Translations under genes and position numbers: made by a program
Source: Desulfobulbaceae bacterium UBA5173
GTDB lineage: Bacteria; Desulfobacterota; Desulfobulbia; Desulfobulbales; Desulfobulbaceae
Assembly: GCA_002413355.1 (NCBI GenBank)
Contig: DHWV01000067.1
Location: 3,535 to 16,537, forward strand
DNA: 13,003 bases
Reading direction: 5' to 3'
The notes under the pieces: generated by a model
The model's input: the letters and a program-made list of their open reading frames with translations, nothing else
What the model was told of the DNA's origin: nothing
Databases searched by the model: none
Shown here: positions 1-7,551 of the stretch, one piece after another
How positions within the stretch are numbered: the stretch's first letter is position 1
Layout: each line of letters starts with the position of its first letter

Positions 1-1752
1 ATGAGCCACGAGATTCGCACCCCGATGAACGGTATCATCGGCCTGACTGAGCTGGCCCTGAAGACCACGCTTGATCCCCAGCAGCGCGACTATCTGGAGA
101 AAGTCAGTCAGTCAGCTCAGTCGCTGCTTGGTCTGCTCAACGACATCCTTGATCTGTCCAAGATTGAAGCCCACCGCTTAGAGCTGGAATCCATCCCTTT
201 TGACCTGCATGAGCTGATTGCTCAGATCAGCTCCCTGATGGCCATCCATAGCCAACAGCGGGGTGTTCCTCTGCACATCCAAATTGACCCAGAGATACCC
301 CGGCATCTCCTCGGCGACCCGCTGCGGATCAAGCAGATCCTGCTCAACTTGGTCGGCAACGCCTTCAAATTCACCAAGGCGGGCGAGATCACGATAGCGG
401 TTCGTCCCGGCCTTCACGCCCAGCACGGTTGCCTGCCGGTGGCCTTCACTGTCCGCGACACCGGTATCGGCATCGCCAAACAGCAGCAGACCGAGCTGTT
501 CAAGCCTTTTGTTCAGTCGGACAGCAGCACTACCCGCCTTTACGGCGGCACCGGCCTTGGCCTTGCCATCACCCGTCAGCTCGTGGAGATGATGGACGGC
601 ACCATCAATCTGGTTAGTGCGCCCGGCCAAGGCAGTGCCTTCACCTTCACCCTGCCCCTGCCGCTCTCCGCGCCGGAGGAGCTGGCCGCCTACGTGGAGC
701 GCACCGAACAGCCTGCCTTGGATGGCGCAACGCTCGACAGCATCCGGGGAGCGCGCATTCTCTTGGTGGAGGACAACCAGATCAACCAGCAGGTGGCGGT
801 GGAGCTGCTCAGTCAGGAGTGCTTCCGCGTGGATTTGGCGGAGAACGGGCAGCAGGCCCTTGACCTGCTCCAACCGGGCAAGTACGACGTGGTGCTGATG
901 GACTTGCAGATGCCAGTCATGGACGGCTACCAGGCTGCCACCGCCATCCGCCGCCAAAACCGCTACGACGATCTGCCGGTGCTGGCCATGAGCGCCAACG
1001 CCATGCGCCATGACCGCGAGCAATGCCGGGCCGTTGGCATGAACGACCATATCCCCAAGCCAGTTGACCGGAAGCAGCTCCTCGCCGCCCTCTGCCGCTG
1101 GATCAAGCCGGGTTTGCGCGATCGGCCTCAGCCGCCTCAGCACGAACGGCACCGTCCGACCACGCTGCCCATCCTCTGTGGCATCAACAGTCAGTCGGCC
1201 TTGGAGCGGCTGGGCGGCAATCAGCGGGTTTATCTGAGCATTCTGCGCAGCTTCGCCAGAGAGCAGGCGACGGCAGCACAGGATATCCGCAGATTGCTGG
1301 ACGCAGGGTCACAGAAGGATGCGGAGCGGCTTGCCCACACCCTGAAAGGCTTGGCCGGAGCCATCGGTGCTGAGGCCTTGCAGGAGGCGGCCCGCCTGCT
1401 GGAGGATGGCATCCGTCACCGGCAGCCTGTGGAGGCACTGCTTGACACAGCGGAAAAGCGGCTGGAGCAGATCATTGCCGCGCTGGGAAGCCTACCGCCG
1501 CCAGAGGAAGCAATACAAACGACAGCGCAGGTGGACGGCAGGCGTATTCAAGAGACCCTGCGCTGTCTGAAAAAACGGCTGCTCAGCTATGACGCAGGCG
1601 CAGGCGAGACCTTGGCCGAGCTGCTGAACATGGGCCTTGCGCCGGAGCTGCGGCAGCGACTGGCTGCTCTACAAAGGCCAGTGGAACAATTTGATGCCGA
1701 AGGAGCTTTGGCAATACTGGCTTCCTGCCCTGAAATCAGCGGCGGCGGCTGA
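1..1752 (+). CDS. Hybrid sensor histidine kinase/response regulator with HPt domain (5'-partial)
   Basis: The 583 visible residues are the C-terminal phosphorelay half of a hybrid kinase. The frame opens inside the H-box: SHEIRTP begins at residue 2 and the phospho-accepting His is residue 3. The sensor region must therefore lie upstream of the window, and the ATG at position 1 is very unlikely to be the true start. Domains in order: HisKA (about 1-65); HATPase_c (about 105-225) with N-box Asn116/Asn120, G1 DTGIGI at 153-158 and G2 GGTGLGL at 182-188; a receiver (about 252-370) with acidic E257/D258, phospho-acceptor D301, S331 and K353; and an HPt domain (about 395-490) with AHTLKG, His446. 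A helical tail follows, as in many such hybrids. The relay His3-Asp301-His446 appears intact, so it probably passes phosphate to a separate regulator not seen here. The signal it senses is unknown. The gene stops at TGA 1750-1752, 13 nt from the convergent radical SAM gene. Confidence 0.95.
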   Translation: MSHEIRTPMNGIIGLTELALKTTLDPQQRDYLEKVSQSAQSLLGLLNDILDLSKIEAHRLELESIPFDLHELIAQISSLMAIHSQQRGVPLHIQIDPEIPRHLLGDPLRIKQILLNLVGNAFKFTKAGEITIAVRPGLHAQHGCLPVAFTVRDTGIGIAKQQQTELFKPFVQSDSSTTRLYGGTGLGLAITRQLVEMMDGTINLVSAPGQGSAFTFTLPLPLSAPEELAAYVERTEQPALDGATLDSIRGARILLVEDNQINQQVAVELLSQECFRVDLAENGQQALDLLQPGKYDVVLMDLQMPVMDGYQAATAIRRQNRYDDLPVLAMSANAMRHDREQCRAVGMNDHIPKPVDRKQLLAALCRWIKPGLRDRPQPPQHERHRPTTLPILCGINSQSALERLGGNQRVYLSILRSFAREQATAAQDIRRLLDAGSQKDAERLAHTLKGLAGAIGAEALQEAARLLEDGIRHRQPVEALLDTAEKRLEQIIAALGSLPPPEEAIQTTAQVDGRRIQETLRCLKKRLLSYDAGAGETLAELLNMGLAPELRQRLAALQRPVEQFDAEGALAILASCPEISGGG

Positions 1753-1765
1753 TGGCGGGCGGTGG

Positions 1766-2779
1766 TCAGCATCGTATTTCCTGCTTCAACATGCAGCAGG
1801 AAATACGGTGCGCAGGCTGGCCATTCGGCAGATATGCAATCGTGTCCGGCTGAAGCAGCTTGTTCATCACGCAGCCTTCCGGGATGCGCAGACTGAAGAA
1901 GCGGTCTTCATTCAGGCCGTCCTGCTGCATGAGCTGGCCGTTTTCAATCCGCAAGCTGTGAATCGGATAATCCTCGCAGAGCGGGCAGCGGTACACCCGG
2001 CCATTGGGAAAAACAAAATAGTTTTCCGCAACCTGCCCTGCGCAGGAGAAGGTTTCTCCCTTATCCAGAAAAACCTTGGGAAAGGTGACGTGAATACCGA
2101 GCCGGGCCGCTTGCCGGGCGGTTTTCGGTACAAGCTCAAGCCAGCGGGCAGGTTCAACTTGGAGACTATTTGCACCCGCTACAGCAGATTTCCCCCGCAG
2201 GCCGATGACTTGAATGAAGAACCGCCGCACACCCAGCTCGGCAAGCAGAGCGGGCATTTCGTGCAGGTGCTCAATGTTCAGAGCGGAGACAGTGCAGATC
2301 AGGCTGGTGCGGAAGCCAAGACTGACCGCCTTGCGCAGATTCTCCGTGCAGACTGCAAACACACCTTCGCCCCGGATGGCATCATTGACCGCCGCGTCCG
2401 GCCCATCTAAGCTGAAGCTGAGGAAATCCAGCTCATCAGGCTGCACCTGCTGCAAAAAATCGTGAAACAGGAAGCCGTTGGAATCCACGGTCACGGCGTA
2501 GCGCAGAGCCTTGGCTGCCCGGATGATCTCGGCCAGATCAGGGTGCAAGGTCGGTTCACCGCCAAGCAGTACCAGATTGCTGGCGCGGTCAGGCCGGGCG
2601 AAAAGCCGCAGCCAATCCAATGCGGTGTCTTTGGGCAGGATGTTCGTGCCGTGCTGGGCCGGATTGATGTAGCAGTGGCGGCAAGCAAGGTTGCACTGGG
2701 TGAGCAGGTGCAGGAAAACGTTGCGCTCGCCATGCTTGAAATCAACCGTTTTCGCGGTGAAGTCGTTGATGTTCTGCAA
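1766..2779 (-). CDS. Radical SAM protein with SPASM-like C-terminal cysteines
   Basis: From the TTG at 2779 the product has 337 residues. The CxxxCxxC cluster motif is C29, C33, C36 (CNLACRHCY). It is followed by the SAM-binding GGEP at 73-76, then a typical partial TIM barrel. The last third has further cysteines (SCAG, CPLC, EGC, CC and a terminal Cys) that could bind auxiliary Fe-S clusters as in SPASM/twitch enzymes. The substrate is unknown. The start is uncertain: the only in-frame start codons before the motif are TTG at 2839 and TTG at 2779, and neither has a clear Shine-Dalgarno sequence. I chose 2779 because 2839 would overlap the deaminase gene by 98 nt; 2779 overlaps it by 38 nt, which fits translational coupling. 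It is the last gene of the zinc-ribbon/SPFH block. A 13-bp inverted repeat lies within its final codons. Confidence 0.88.
   Translation of the reverse strand: MQNINDFTAKTVDFKHGERNVFLHLLTQCNLACRHCYINPAQHGTNILPKDTALDWLRLFARPDRASNLVLLGGEPTLHPDLAEIIRAAKALRYAVTVDSNGFLFHDFLQQVQPDELDFLSFSLDGPDAAVNDAIRGEGVFAVCTENLRKAVSLGFRTSLICTVSALNIEHLHEMPALLAELGVRRFFIQVIGLRGKSAVAGANSLQVEPARWLELVPKTARQAARLGIHVTFPKVFLDKGETFSCAGQVAENYFVFPNGRVYRCPLCEDYPIHSLRIENGQLMQQDGLNEDRFFSLRIPEGCVMNKLLQPDTIAYLPNGQPAHRISCCMLKQEIRC
1773..1807. repeat. Perfect 13-bp inverted repeat at the 3' end of the radical SAM gene
   Basis: CGTATTTCCTGCT (1773-1785) is perfectly repeated in inverted orientation at 1795-1807, with a 9-nt loop. 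It lies inside the last codons of the radical SAM gene and about 20 nt past the stop of the convergent histidine kinase gene. There is no U-tract on either strand, so it is not a canonical intrinsic terminator. It could stabilise the 3' ends of one or both transcripts, or act as a Rho-dependent or structural end signal; that role is inferred. Confidence 0.7.
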
Positions 2780-3269
2780 GGGTGAATTGTGACAGCAGGC
2801 TGTCCTGCCAGTAAGAGTGGTTCTGAAAAAATTGGGCAAACAGGGCGATGCTCTTGCCGCGTAACACGTTGGGAATCAATTCAACCTGCATCTTTTGGTA
2901 CAGCGGAGCGAGCTGCGCCAGCGGGACGGAAGTTCCGCCGCCCATCACATCCTCATACGCCCAAACAAAACGGCGGATGCCGGAAAGCAGCATCGTGCTG
3001 AAGCACATCAGGCAGGGTTCAAGCGTGGAATAGCACGTGATTCTGCCGCAATCCAAGCCGGGCTGTGCTGCCGCCAGCAAGCCGCGCAGCGTGACAACCT
3101 CGGCGTGATCCAGCTCATTGCGCGCCGCACTGCCGCTGTGTTTGCGGCGGCCTTGGGCAAGAATCTCACCATCCACAGCCAGCACGCAGCCGACCGGAAA
3201 TTCGCCTTCTGCCAAGGCCAGCCGGGCTTCTGCCAAGGCTGCCTGCATGAACCGCTCGTCCTGACTCAC
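2742..3269 (-). CDS. Zinc-dependent nucleoside/tRNA deaminase family protein (CDA/TadA fold)
   Basis: The 175-residue protein carries the cytidine/deoxycytidylate deaminase zinc site: HAE (His55, Glu57 as proton shuttle) and PCLMC (Cys86, Cys89). It resembles the COG0590 family, which includes the tRNA adenosine-34 deaminase TadA. It may not be TadA. The segment after the active site contains MGGGTSVPL, and the C-terminal helix lacks the arginine-rich tract usual in TadA, so a free nucleoside, nucleobase or other substrate is possible. The start is GTG at 3269, which overlaps the TGA of the upstream zinc-ribbon gene in a GTGA (4-nt overlap). That is strong evidence for translational coupling. 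The 3' end overlaps the start region of the radical SAM gene. Zinc deaminase and fold are well supported; the substrate is unknown. Confidence 0.9.
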   Translation of the reverse strand: MSQDERFMQAALAEARLALAEGEFPVGCVLAVDGEILAQGRRKHSGSAARNELDHAEVVTLRGLLAAAQPGLDCGRITCYSTLEPCLMCFSTMLLSGIRRFVWAYEDVMGGGTSVPLAQLAPLYQKMQVELIPNVLRGKSIALFAQFFQNHSYWQDSLLSQFTLAEHQRLHRENG

Positions 3270-4510
3270 AGCTTCCGCCCGAACTGCAAAATGCTTTTGC
3301 CGATGACCATGCCGGTGTGCGACTGCGCCCAGTCTATGTGCTGATCATCAAAGGGCAGATAAATCAGCTCGGCAGCCGTAACATCTGCTTCCGCGCTGGG
3401 CAGCTTAGAAAAAATATTGCGCCCGCTGGCAGCGGAAGCGGCCAGAACCACCTTCAGCGACTGCCGCGCCTCGCTGAGAGGCAGCGTCACCGGATAGGGA
3501 TTAGCGGTGGTCTTCAGGCGCAAATCGCGCTCTGCGCCGAATTGCCGCTGGCTGATCGTGATCTGTTTGGCGGTGCGGAGAAAAATCTCAGGCCGCAGCT
3601 TGAAGGCAGGAATCCAAAACTGCATCGGCTGGCTGCGCCATTCCGGGCGGACAACAAAAGGCTGGTTGGTGCGTTCGGCAAAATCGGCAAAACTGGCAAT
3701 GCCCAAGGCGGGCAAGGCGGCGGTGATGCGCCAAAAGGGCAGATGCAAGGCTGGGCTGTGGCTGCCGCCAGGTACCACTTTGCAGTCCGTCCGCTCTAAA
3801 TATTCTTTGCCGATTTGCCAAGCAATGTTGCAGTTGGTGCAGATCGGCACCAAGCAGTCGCCCTCGCCGTCGAGATTGCCGCCGCAGCGCGGACAGAGCG
3901 CAGCCTTGAATTTGGTCTGCCAAGTAGGCTGAAACGGCACACCTTTTGCGCTGGCGGCGGAGCCACGCAACGGCTCGCCGAGCACGGCATCAAACAGCAC
4001 ATCGTTTTTGGGCAGCAGCGGCAGGTAGATGAAACTCAGGGTTTCACCGATGTAGGCCTGATGATAGACCGGCTCATCCTTGCTGCGCCCCTCGGCAAGG
4101 TTGTGCAGCTTGGTGGCTTTTTCAAAGATTTCTCGGAGCTGGCCAGAAAACGGCAGATAGAGACCGCCGGTGCCGCTGTGGACACGGGCCAGCGGCATGG
4201 CCTGCGGACGCACGCCGAGCGAGGCAGGCAGGCCGGGCAGGCCGCAGCCGTCTTGGGTGGTGTCTAACACCCGATGTGAAACGCCAGAGTCTGTCACCGA
4301 AAAGACATTGCCTTTGAAGCGCAGGTACGGGGCGTGCAGCAGCTTGTGCTGTTCTTTTGCGCGGTTGGGCAAGGCAAAACGGAACGGCCCGCTGCTGGAA
4401 AGGAGAAAACTTTTCACTTTGCAGTACGCGCAGGACAGCAGGCGGTCGTTCATCGAGAGGGTGATGGAGCCGCCGCACTGGGGGCAGGGCTGCTCGACGC
4501 GGAGATTCAT
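3266..4510 (-). CDS. Protein with two separated zinc ribbons, partner of the SPFH protein
   Basis: The 414-residue protein has no signal peptide or membrane segment that I can see. It has two treble-clef/zinc-ribbon knuckles: an N-terminal one with C9, C12, C27, C30 (CPQCGG...CAYC) and a central one with C206, C209, C224, C227 (CPRCGG...CTNC). Each ribbon is followed by a mixed alpha/beta region of about 170-190 residues, so the protein may be an internal duplication of a ribbon-plus-domain unit; this needs a profile comparison. TFIIB-type zinc-ribbon proteins are encoded beside SPFH proteins in other bacteria. In the Bacillus ydjGHI locus, as I recall it, zinc-ribbon membrane proteins help to position the SPFH protein YdjI. 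Direct homology to YdjG is not established here. Its ATG is 3 nt after the SPFH stop, and its own TGA overlaps the deaminase GTG, so it sits at the core of the operon. Molecular function is unknown. Confidence 0.85.
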   Translation of the reverse strand: MNLRVEQPCPQCGGSITLSMNDRLLSCAYCKVKSFLLSSSGPFRFALPNRAKEQHKLLHAPYLRFKGNVFSVTDSGVSHRVLDTTQDGCGLPGLPASLGVRPQAMPLARVHSGTGGLYLPFSGQLREIFEKATKLHNLAEGRSKDEPVYHQAYIGETLSFIYLPLLPKNDVLFDAVLGEPLRGSAASAKGVPFQPTWQTKFKAALCPRCGGNLDGEGDCLVPICTNCNIAWQIGKEYLERTDCKVVPGGSHSPALHLPFWRITAALPALGIASFADFAERTNQPFVVRPEWRSQPMQFWIPAFKLRPEIFLRTAKQITISQRQFGAERDLRLKTTANPYPVTLPLSEARQSLKVVLAASAASGRNIFSKLPSAEADVTAAELIYLPFDDQHIDWAQSHTGMVIGKSILQFGRKL

Positions 4511-4513
4511 GGC

Positions 4514-5623
4514 TCAGACCAGTTTGAGGCCGCAGCCGCCGCAGAACTTTGCCCCAGGCAGATTTTCCTGATTGCAGGCGGTACAGATGACCGGCACCGG
4601 TTTCTGATCCGCAGTCTTGCCGCAGCGGGAGCAGAATTTGTCGCCGGGCGTGAGGTTCTTGCCGCAGCTCGCGCACTGCATGAGAATGATCTGCTGCCGT
4701 CCGCAAAACGGGCAAAAGCGGGCCTCCGCCGCAATTGTATTGCCACAGGCGGAACAATGGACTTTGACTGCTGCCGCCTGCTGCTGGTTTCCGGCGAACA
4801 TCGCAGGCATCATCATGCCCATTGCCATGCCCAACCCGGCACCAGCTTCGCCGCCTGCTTGGGCCGCCTTTTCCATCGCCATCCCCGCCTTCATGCGGAC
4901 GAATTTGTCCATATCTTTGATCACGCCGAGACGGCTGCGGTCGTCAATTGCGGCCTGCACTTCCTCCGGCGGGGTGATGGAATTGATGTGCAAATCATCC
5001 AAGGCCAGGCCGAAGCGGACAAAATCCCGCACCAGACGCTTTTTCAACGCCTCCGCCATTTCGTCAAACTGGGCAGGCAGGCTGAACAGGGTGTCGAGCG
5101 TTTCCCCGAGGTAGTCATTCAGGCGGGAGACAATCACCCTGGCTAAATATTCCTCAATCTGCTCGGTGCTGTATTTACCCATTGTTCCGGCCAAGGTGTT
5201 GATAAACAGCACCGGCTGGATGACGCGGATGTTGAAGATGCCATGCGCCCGCAGGCGGACAAAGCCCAGCTCCGAATCGCGGAAAGCGACCGGATCGCGG
5301 GTGCCCCACTTCAGGTTGGTGAAAACCTTGAGATTGACAAAATAGACCTCAGCCCGGAGCGGGCTGGTCATGCCCCACGGCGCGGAGAGCAGCTTGGTGA
5401 TGATCGGGATGTTGCCGGTGCGCAGGGTGTGCAGGCCTGGGCCAAAGGCATCGCCCGCCCGCCCTTTGTAGTACATCACCGCTGCCTGGCTCTCGCGCAC
5501 GGTGAGCTGGGCACCGAACTTGATCTCGCCGGAGCCGCGTTCCGGCAGGCGGTGCAGCAGCTCCTGGCCGGTCTCGTCAAACCACTCCAAGACTTCCAAA
5601 AAAATCAAGTTGTCGGCGGACAT
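4514..5623 (-). CDS. SPFH (band 7) domain protein with three C-terminal zinc ribbons, YdjI-like
   Basis: The 369-residue protein begins with an SPFH/band-7-like domain (about 25-240), of the type formerly annotated 'virion core protein' and represented by Bacillus YdjI. A helical stretch rich in Met, Gly and Ala follows (about 245-285), then three tandem zinc ribbons: C290/C293/C304/C307, C317/C320/C331/C334 and C347/C350/C361/C364. There is no N-terminal signal or obvious transmembrane helix, so membrane association, if any, would be through oligomerisation or partners. SPFH proteins form large membrane-linked scaffolds; YdjI-like members have been connected with envelope stress. Zinc ribbons could bind protein partners, nucleic acid or metal. 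The ATG at 5623 follows the FmdB-type gene by 15 nt (purine-rich AAGAGAG upstream), and the next gene begins 3 nt after the TGA. Family assignment is strong; role is inferred. Confidence 0.92.
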   Translation of the reverse strand: MSADNLIFLEVLEWFDETGQELLHRLPERGSGEIKFGAQLTVRESQAAVMYYKGRAGDAFGPGLHTLRTGNIPIITKLLSAPWGMTSPLRAEVYFVNLKVFTNLKWGTRDPVAFRDSELGFVRLRAHGIFNIRVIQPVLFINTLAGTMGKYSTEQIEEYLARVIVSRLNDYLGETLDTLFSLPAQFDEMAEALKKRLVRDFVRFGLALDDLHINSITPPEEVQAAIDDRSRLGVIKDMDKFVRMKAGMAMEKAAQAGGEAGAGLGMAMGMMMPAMFAGNQQQAAAVKVHCSACGNTIAAEARFCPFCGRQQIILMQCASCGKNLTPGDKFCSRCGKTADQKPVPVICTACNQENLPGAKFCGGCGLKLV

Positions 5624-5638
5624 GGCAGGCTCTCTTGG

Positions 5639-6139
5639 CTATAGTTGGTACAGTGTCTCGTCGCGGACAGGCTGTTTTGGGCCGGAGCGAATTTTCTTTT
5701 TCAGACCTTCCAAGGTGAACGCATCATCCGCATCCAGCAGATCGCCCATATCTTTCTCAACTTCATCAGGATCCTCCCCTGCTTCCATCCGGGCAATGGC
5801 CTCATTCATCGGCTCGCCGAGACTGATGCCAGTCTTGTCTGAAAATTTGCGCATGAGCTGGGCTAGCTGTCGGGGATCATCTTCATTCATCCCTTCGGCT
5901 TCGCGCATCAGGCCCTCCAAGGCGTGTTCCATTTTGGTCTCATCCAGCCCGGCCAGCGGATTGTCATTGTCTCCGCCCGGCTCTTTGGCCTTGCCGATGA
6001 CGGCAAAAGCGGAAACCTGCCTGGCAAGCTCCTTTCTGCCGCATTTCGGGCAGTCAGGCCGTTTCTCGGTGTTGATTCGGCTGGAAAGAAAGTTGAAGAT
6101 CGTGTTGCAGTCTTGGCAAAGAAATTCGTAGATAGGCAT
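5639..6139 (-). CDS. FmdB-family zinc ribbon protein with long acidic tail
   Basis: The 166-residue product begins MPIYEFLC, the hallmark of the FmdB/CxxC_CxxC_SSSS putative regulatory family. C8, C11, C30 and C33 form a single zinc ribbon, followed by a long hydrophilic acidic, helical tail (about 60-166) that is much longer than the usual 60-100-residue family member. I chose the ATG at 6139 over the upstream extension to 6208 because the family motif begins exactly there; AGGAA lies about 12 nt upstream. FmdB proteins were named from the methylotroph formamidase/amidase locus, and their biochemical role is unsettled; one proposal is regulation or zinc handling. It stands 49 nt after aroB and 15 nt before the SPFH gene. 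It adds a third zinc-ribbon protein to this operon, which suggests a shared zinc-ribbon theme rather than a role in the shikimate pathway. Confidence 0.88.
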   Translation of the reverse strand: MPIYEFLCQDCNTIFNFLSSRINTEKRPDCPKCGRKELARQVSAFAVIGKAKEPGGDNDNPLAGLDETKMEHALEGLMREAEGMNEDDPRQLAQLMRKFSDKTGISLGEPMNEAIARMEAGEDPDEVEKDMGDLLDADDAFTLEGLKKKIRSGPKQPVRDETLYQL

Positions 6140-6188
6140 ACGTGCTGAAAAGTTCCTGTTTGTCTTGTGAGATAATGCGGCGTTTTTT

Positions 6189-7286
6189 CTATGCCAAATG
6201 GTAAGCATTCAGCAACACCGCATTTACATCCTCTTCGCACACCTGATCGGTGATTTTCACTGCACCGATGCGCTCCGGTAGCACATAGAACACTCTGCCA
6301 CCAACCGTCTTTTTGTCGGTGAGCAGATATTTTCGGATTGCCTCTTGGTCAAGATCAGCAGGAATTGTGGTCGGCAGTCCGTAAGCGGCAACCAGACGAC
6401 AGATGCGCTCCGCTTCTTCGGCAGCAAGACAGCCCGTGCGCACCGCCAATTCTGCCGCCGCGCACATGCCGATGGCCACCGCATAGCCGTGAATCAGCCG
6501 GAAGCCGGAAGCCGCCTCCACCGCATGGCCGATGGTGTGGCCAAAGTTGAGAATCCGGCGCAGGCCGCCTTCCCGTTCATCCTGCTCCACCACCCACGCC
6601 TTGATTTCACAGCAGCGGGCGATGAGCCGCACCAGCACATCCTGATTCAAGGCAAAGATCGCCTCGCGGTTCTGTTCCAGAAAAGCGAAGAACTCGGCAT
6701 CGTGAATCACGCCGTACTTGATCACCTCGGCCAGCCCGCCGCGCAGTTCGTCAACGGGCAAGGTTTGCAGCACGTCGAGATCAATGTACACCGCCTTGGG
6801 CTGGTAAAATGTGCCGACTAAGTTTTTGCCTTCCGGGATGTCCACGCCAGTTTTGCCGCCAACTGAGCTGTCCACCTGCGAAAGCAGCGTGGTCGGCACC
6901 TGCACAAAGGGAATGCCGCGCAGATAGATCGAGGCGAGAAAGCCGGTGATGTCGCCAGTCACGCCGCCGCCAAGGGCGATAAGGGCATCTTTGCGGTCAA
7001 AGCCGCGTTGGGCCAGTTCGCTGGAGAGCGCGGCGACCGTCTGGAGATGCTTGCTCGCCTCGCCAGACGGAAAAGTGATCAGCTCGGCCCGGATACCTGC
7101 CGCGTTAAGCGACTGCATGAAGCGGCTGCCGTACAATGCTGCCACCCGGTCATCGCTGATCACGCCGTATTTCGCACCGATGTTCCGTTCATGCAAATCA
7201 ATGCCAATTTTCTCAAGCAGGCCGGAGCTGATCCGAATCGGATAGCTGCGCTCGCCAAGGCCGACTGTCACCACAGTTTCTGTCAT
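6189..7286 (-). CDS. aroB: 3-dehydroquinate synthase
   Basis: The 365-residue enzyme catalyses the second step of the shikimate pathway, converting DAHP to 3-dehydroquinate with NAD and a divalent metal, in the cytoplasm. Visible signatures are the glycine-rich NAD-binding GGGVTGD (106-112), the PTTLLSQVDSSVGGKTGVD region (131-149), and the metal ligands E187 in GGLAE, H250 in FGHTIGH and H267. Length is normal for the family. I chose the ATG at 7286 rather than that at 7313 because the protein then starts at the conserved beta strand and AGAAGAG lies about 8 nt upstream. The antitoxin gene ends 52 nt upstream; I see no convincing promoter in that gap, so aroB may be partly transcribed from further upstream. 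The product is complete and appears functional. Link with the genes downstream is by position only. Confidence 0.97.
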   Translation of the reverse strand: MTETVVTVGLGERSYPIRISSGLLEKIGIDLHERNIGAKYGVISDDRVAALYGSRFMQSLNAAGIRAELITFPSGEASKHLQTVAALSSELAQRGFDRKDALIALGGGVTGDITGFLASIYLRGIPFVQVPTTLLSQVDSSVGGKTGVDIPEGKNLVGTFYQPKAVYIDLDVLQTLPVDELRGGLAEVIKYGVIHDAEFFAFLEQNREAIFALNQDVLVRLIARCCEIKAWVVEQDEREGGLRRILNFGHTIGHAVEAASGFRLIHGYAVAIGMCAAAELAVRTGCLAAEEAERICRLVAAYGLPTTIPADLDQEAIRKYLLTDKKTVGGRVFYVLPERIGAVKITDQVCEEDVNAVLLNAYHLA

Positions 7287-7338
7287 CTTGTACTCTTCTG
7301 ATATATTGCACATAGTAAGGCAGCGAAGGAAAGTTTTT

Positions 7339-7551
7339 TCACGACGCAGAAAGAGAAGATCGCCTTGCTATTGCAATCAAAGCGTGCAAAGCCTCATTTA
7401 CTGCCTTTGCATCTGGAAAAGCCTGCATGACATCAGGGTCCAGACGAACTAAATCACCAAAGCCTTTACGTTTATTGCCAACCCTTCTGACCTTTAAAGT
7501 TTTCAGATCATATTCCGGCCTCAGCTCATCTTTTTCTTCAACCTTTTTCAT
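7339..7551 (-). CDS. Antitoxin of BrnT-type pair 1 (ribbon-helix-helix-like)
   Basis: The predicted protein has 70 residues from the ATG at 7551, which is preceded by GGAGAGG. The longer frame starting at 7587 lies inside the toxin gene and is less likely. The motif RPEYDL near the N-terminus and the C-terminal VRLDPDV...AFP...AVNEALHALI match a small antitoxin family often found beside BrnT toxins; the last part should form the ribbon-helix-helix DNA-binding and dimerisation unit. The gene overlaps the end of the toxin gene by 14 nt, so toxin comes first, as in brnTA. By analogy with BrnA it would neutralise the toxin and repress the operon. Family membership rests on motif recall, and it is shorter and more divergent than classical DUF4415 BrnA. 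Confidence 0.75.
   Translation of the reverse strand: MKKVEEKDELRPEYDLKTLKVRRVGNKRKGFGDLVRLDPDVMQAFPDAKAVNEALHALIAIARRSSLSAS

Noticed and set aside
1..3. ATG at position 1 as the true start of the histidine kinase
   Set aside because: The phospho-accepting histidine would be residue 3 with half of the HisKA helix missing; the gene must begin upstream.
178..1152. 324-residue open frame antisense to the histidine kinase
   Set aside because: It is an antisense shadow of well-defined kinase and receiver domains, with His/Gln/Gly/Val-rich composition and no recognisable motif.
2780..2839. 20-residue N-terminal extension of the radical SAM protein from TTG 2839
   Set aside because: It would overlap the deaminase gene by 98 nt and lacks a ribosome site; the core enzyme does not need it. 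It cannot be fully excluded.
4334..5146. 270-residue plus-strand frame across the SPFH and zinc-ribbon genes
   Set aside because: It is antisense to two recognisable genes and has no coherent domain; open only because of the codon composition of the real genes.
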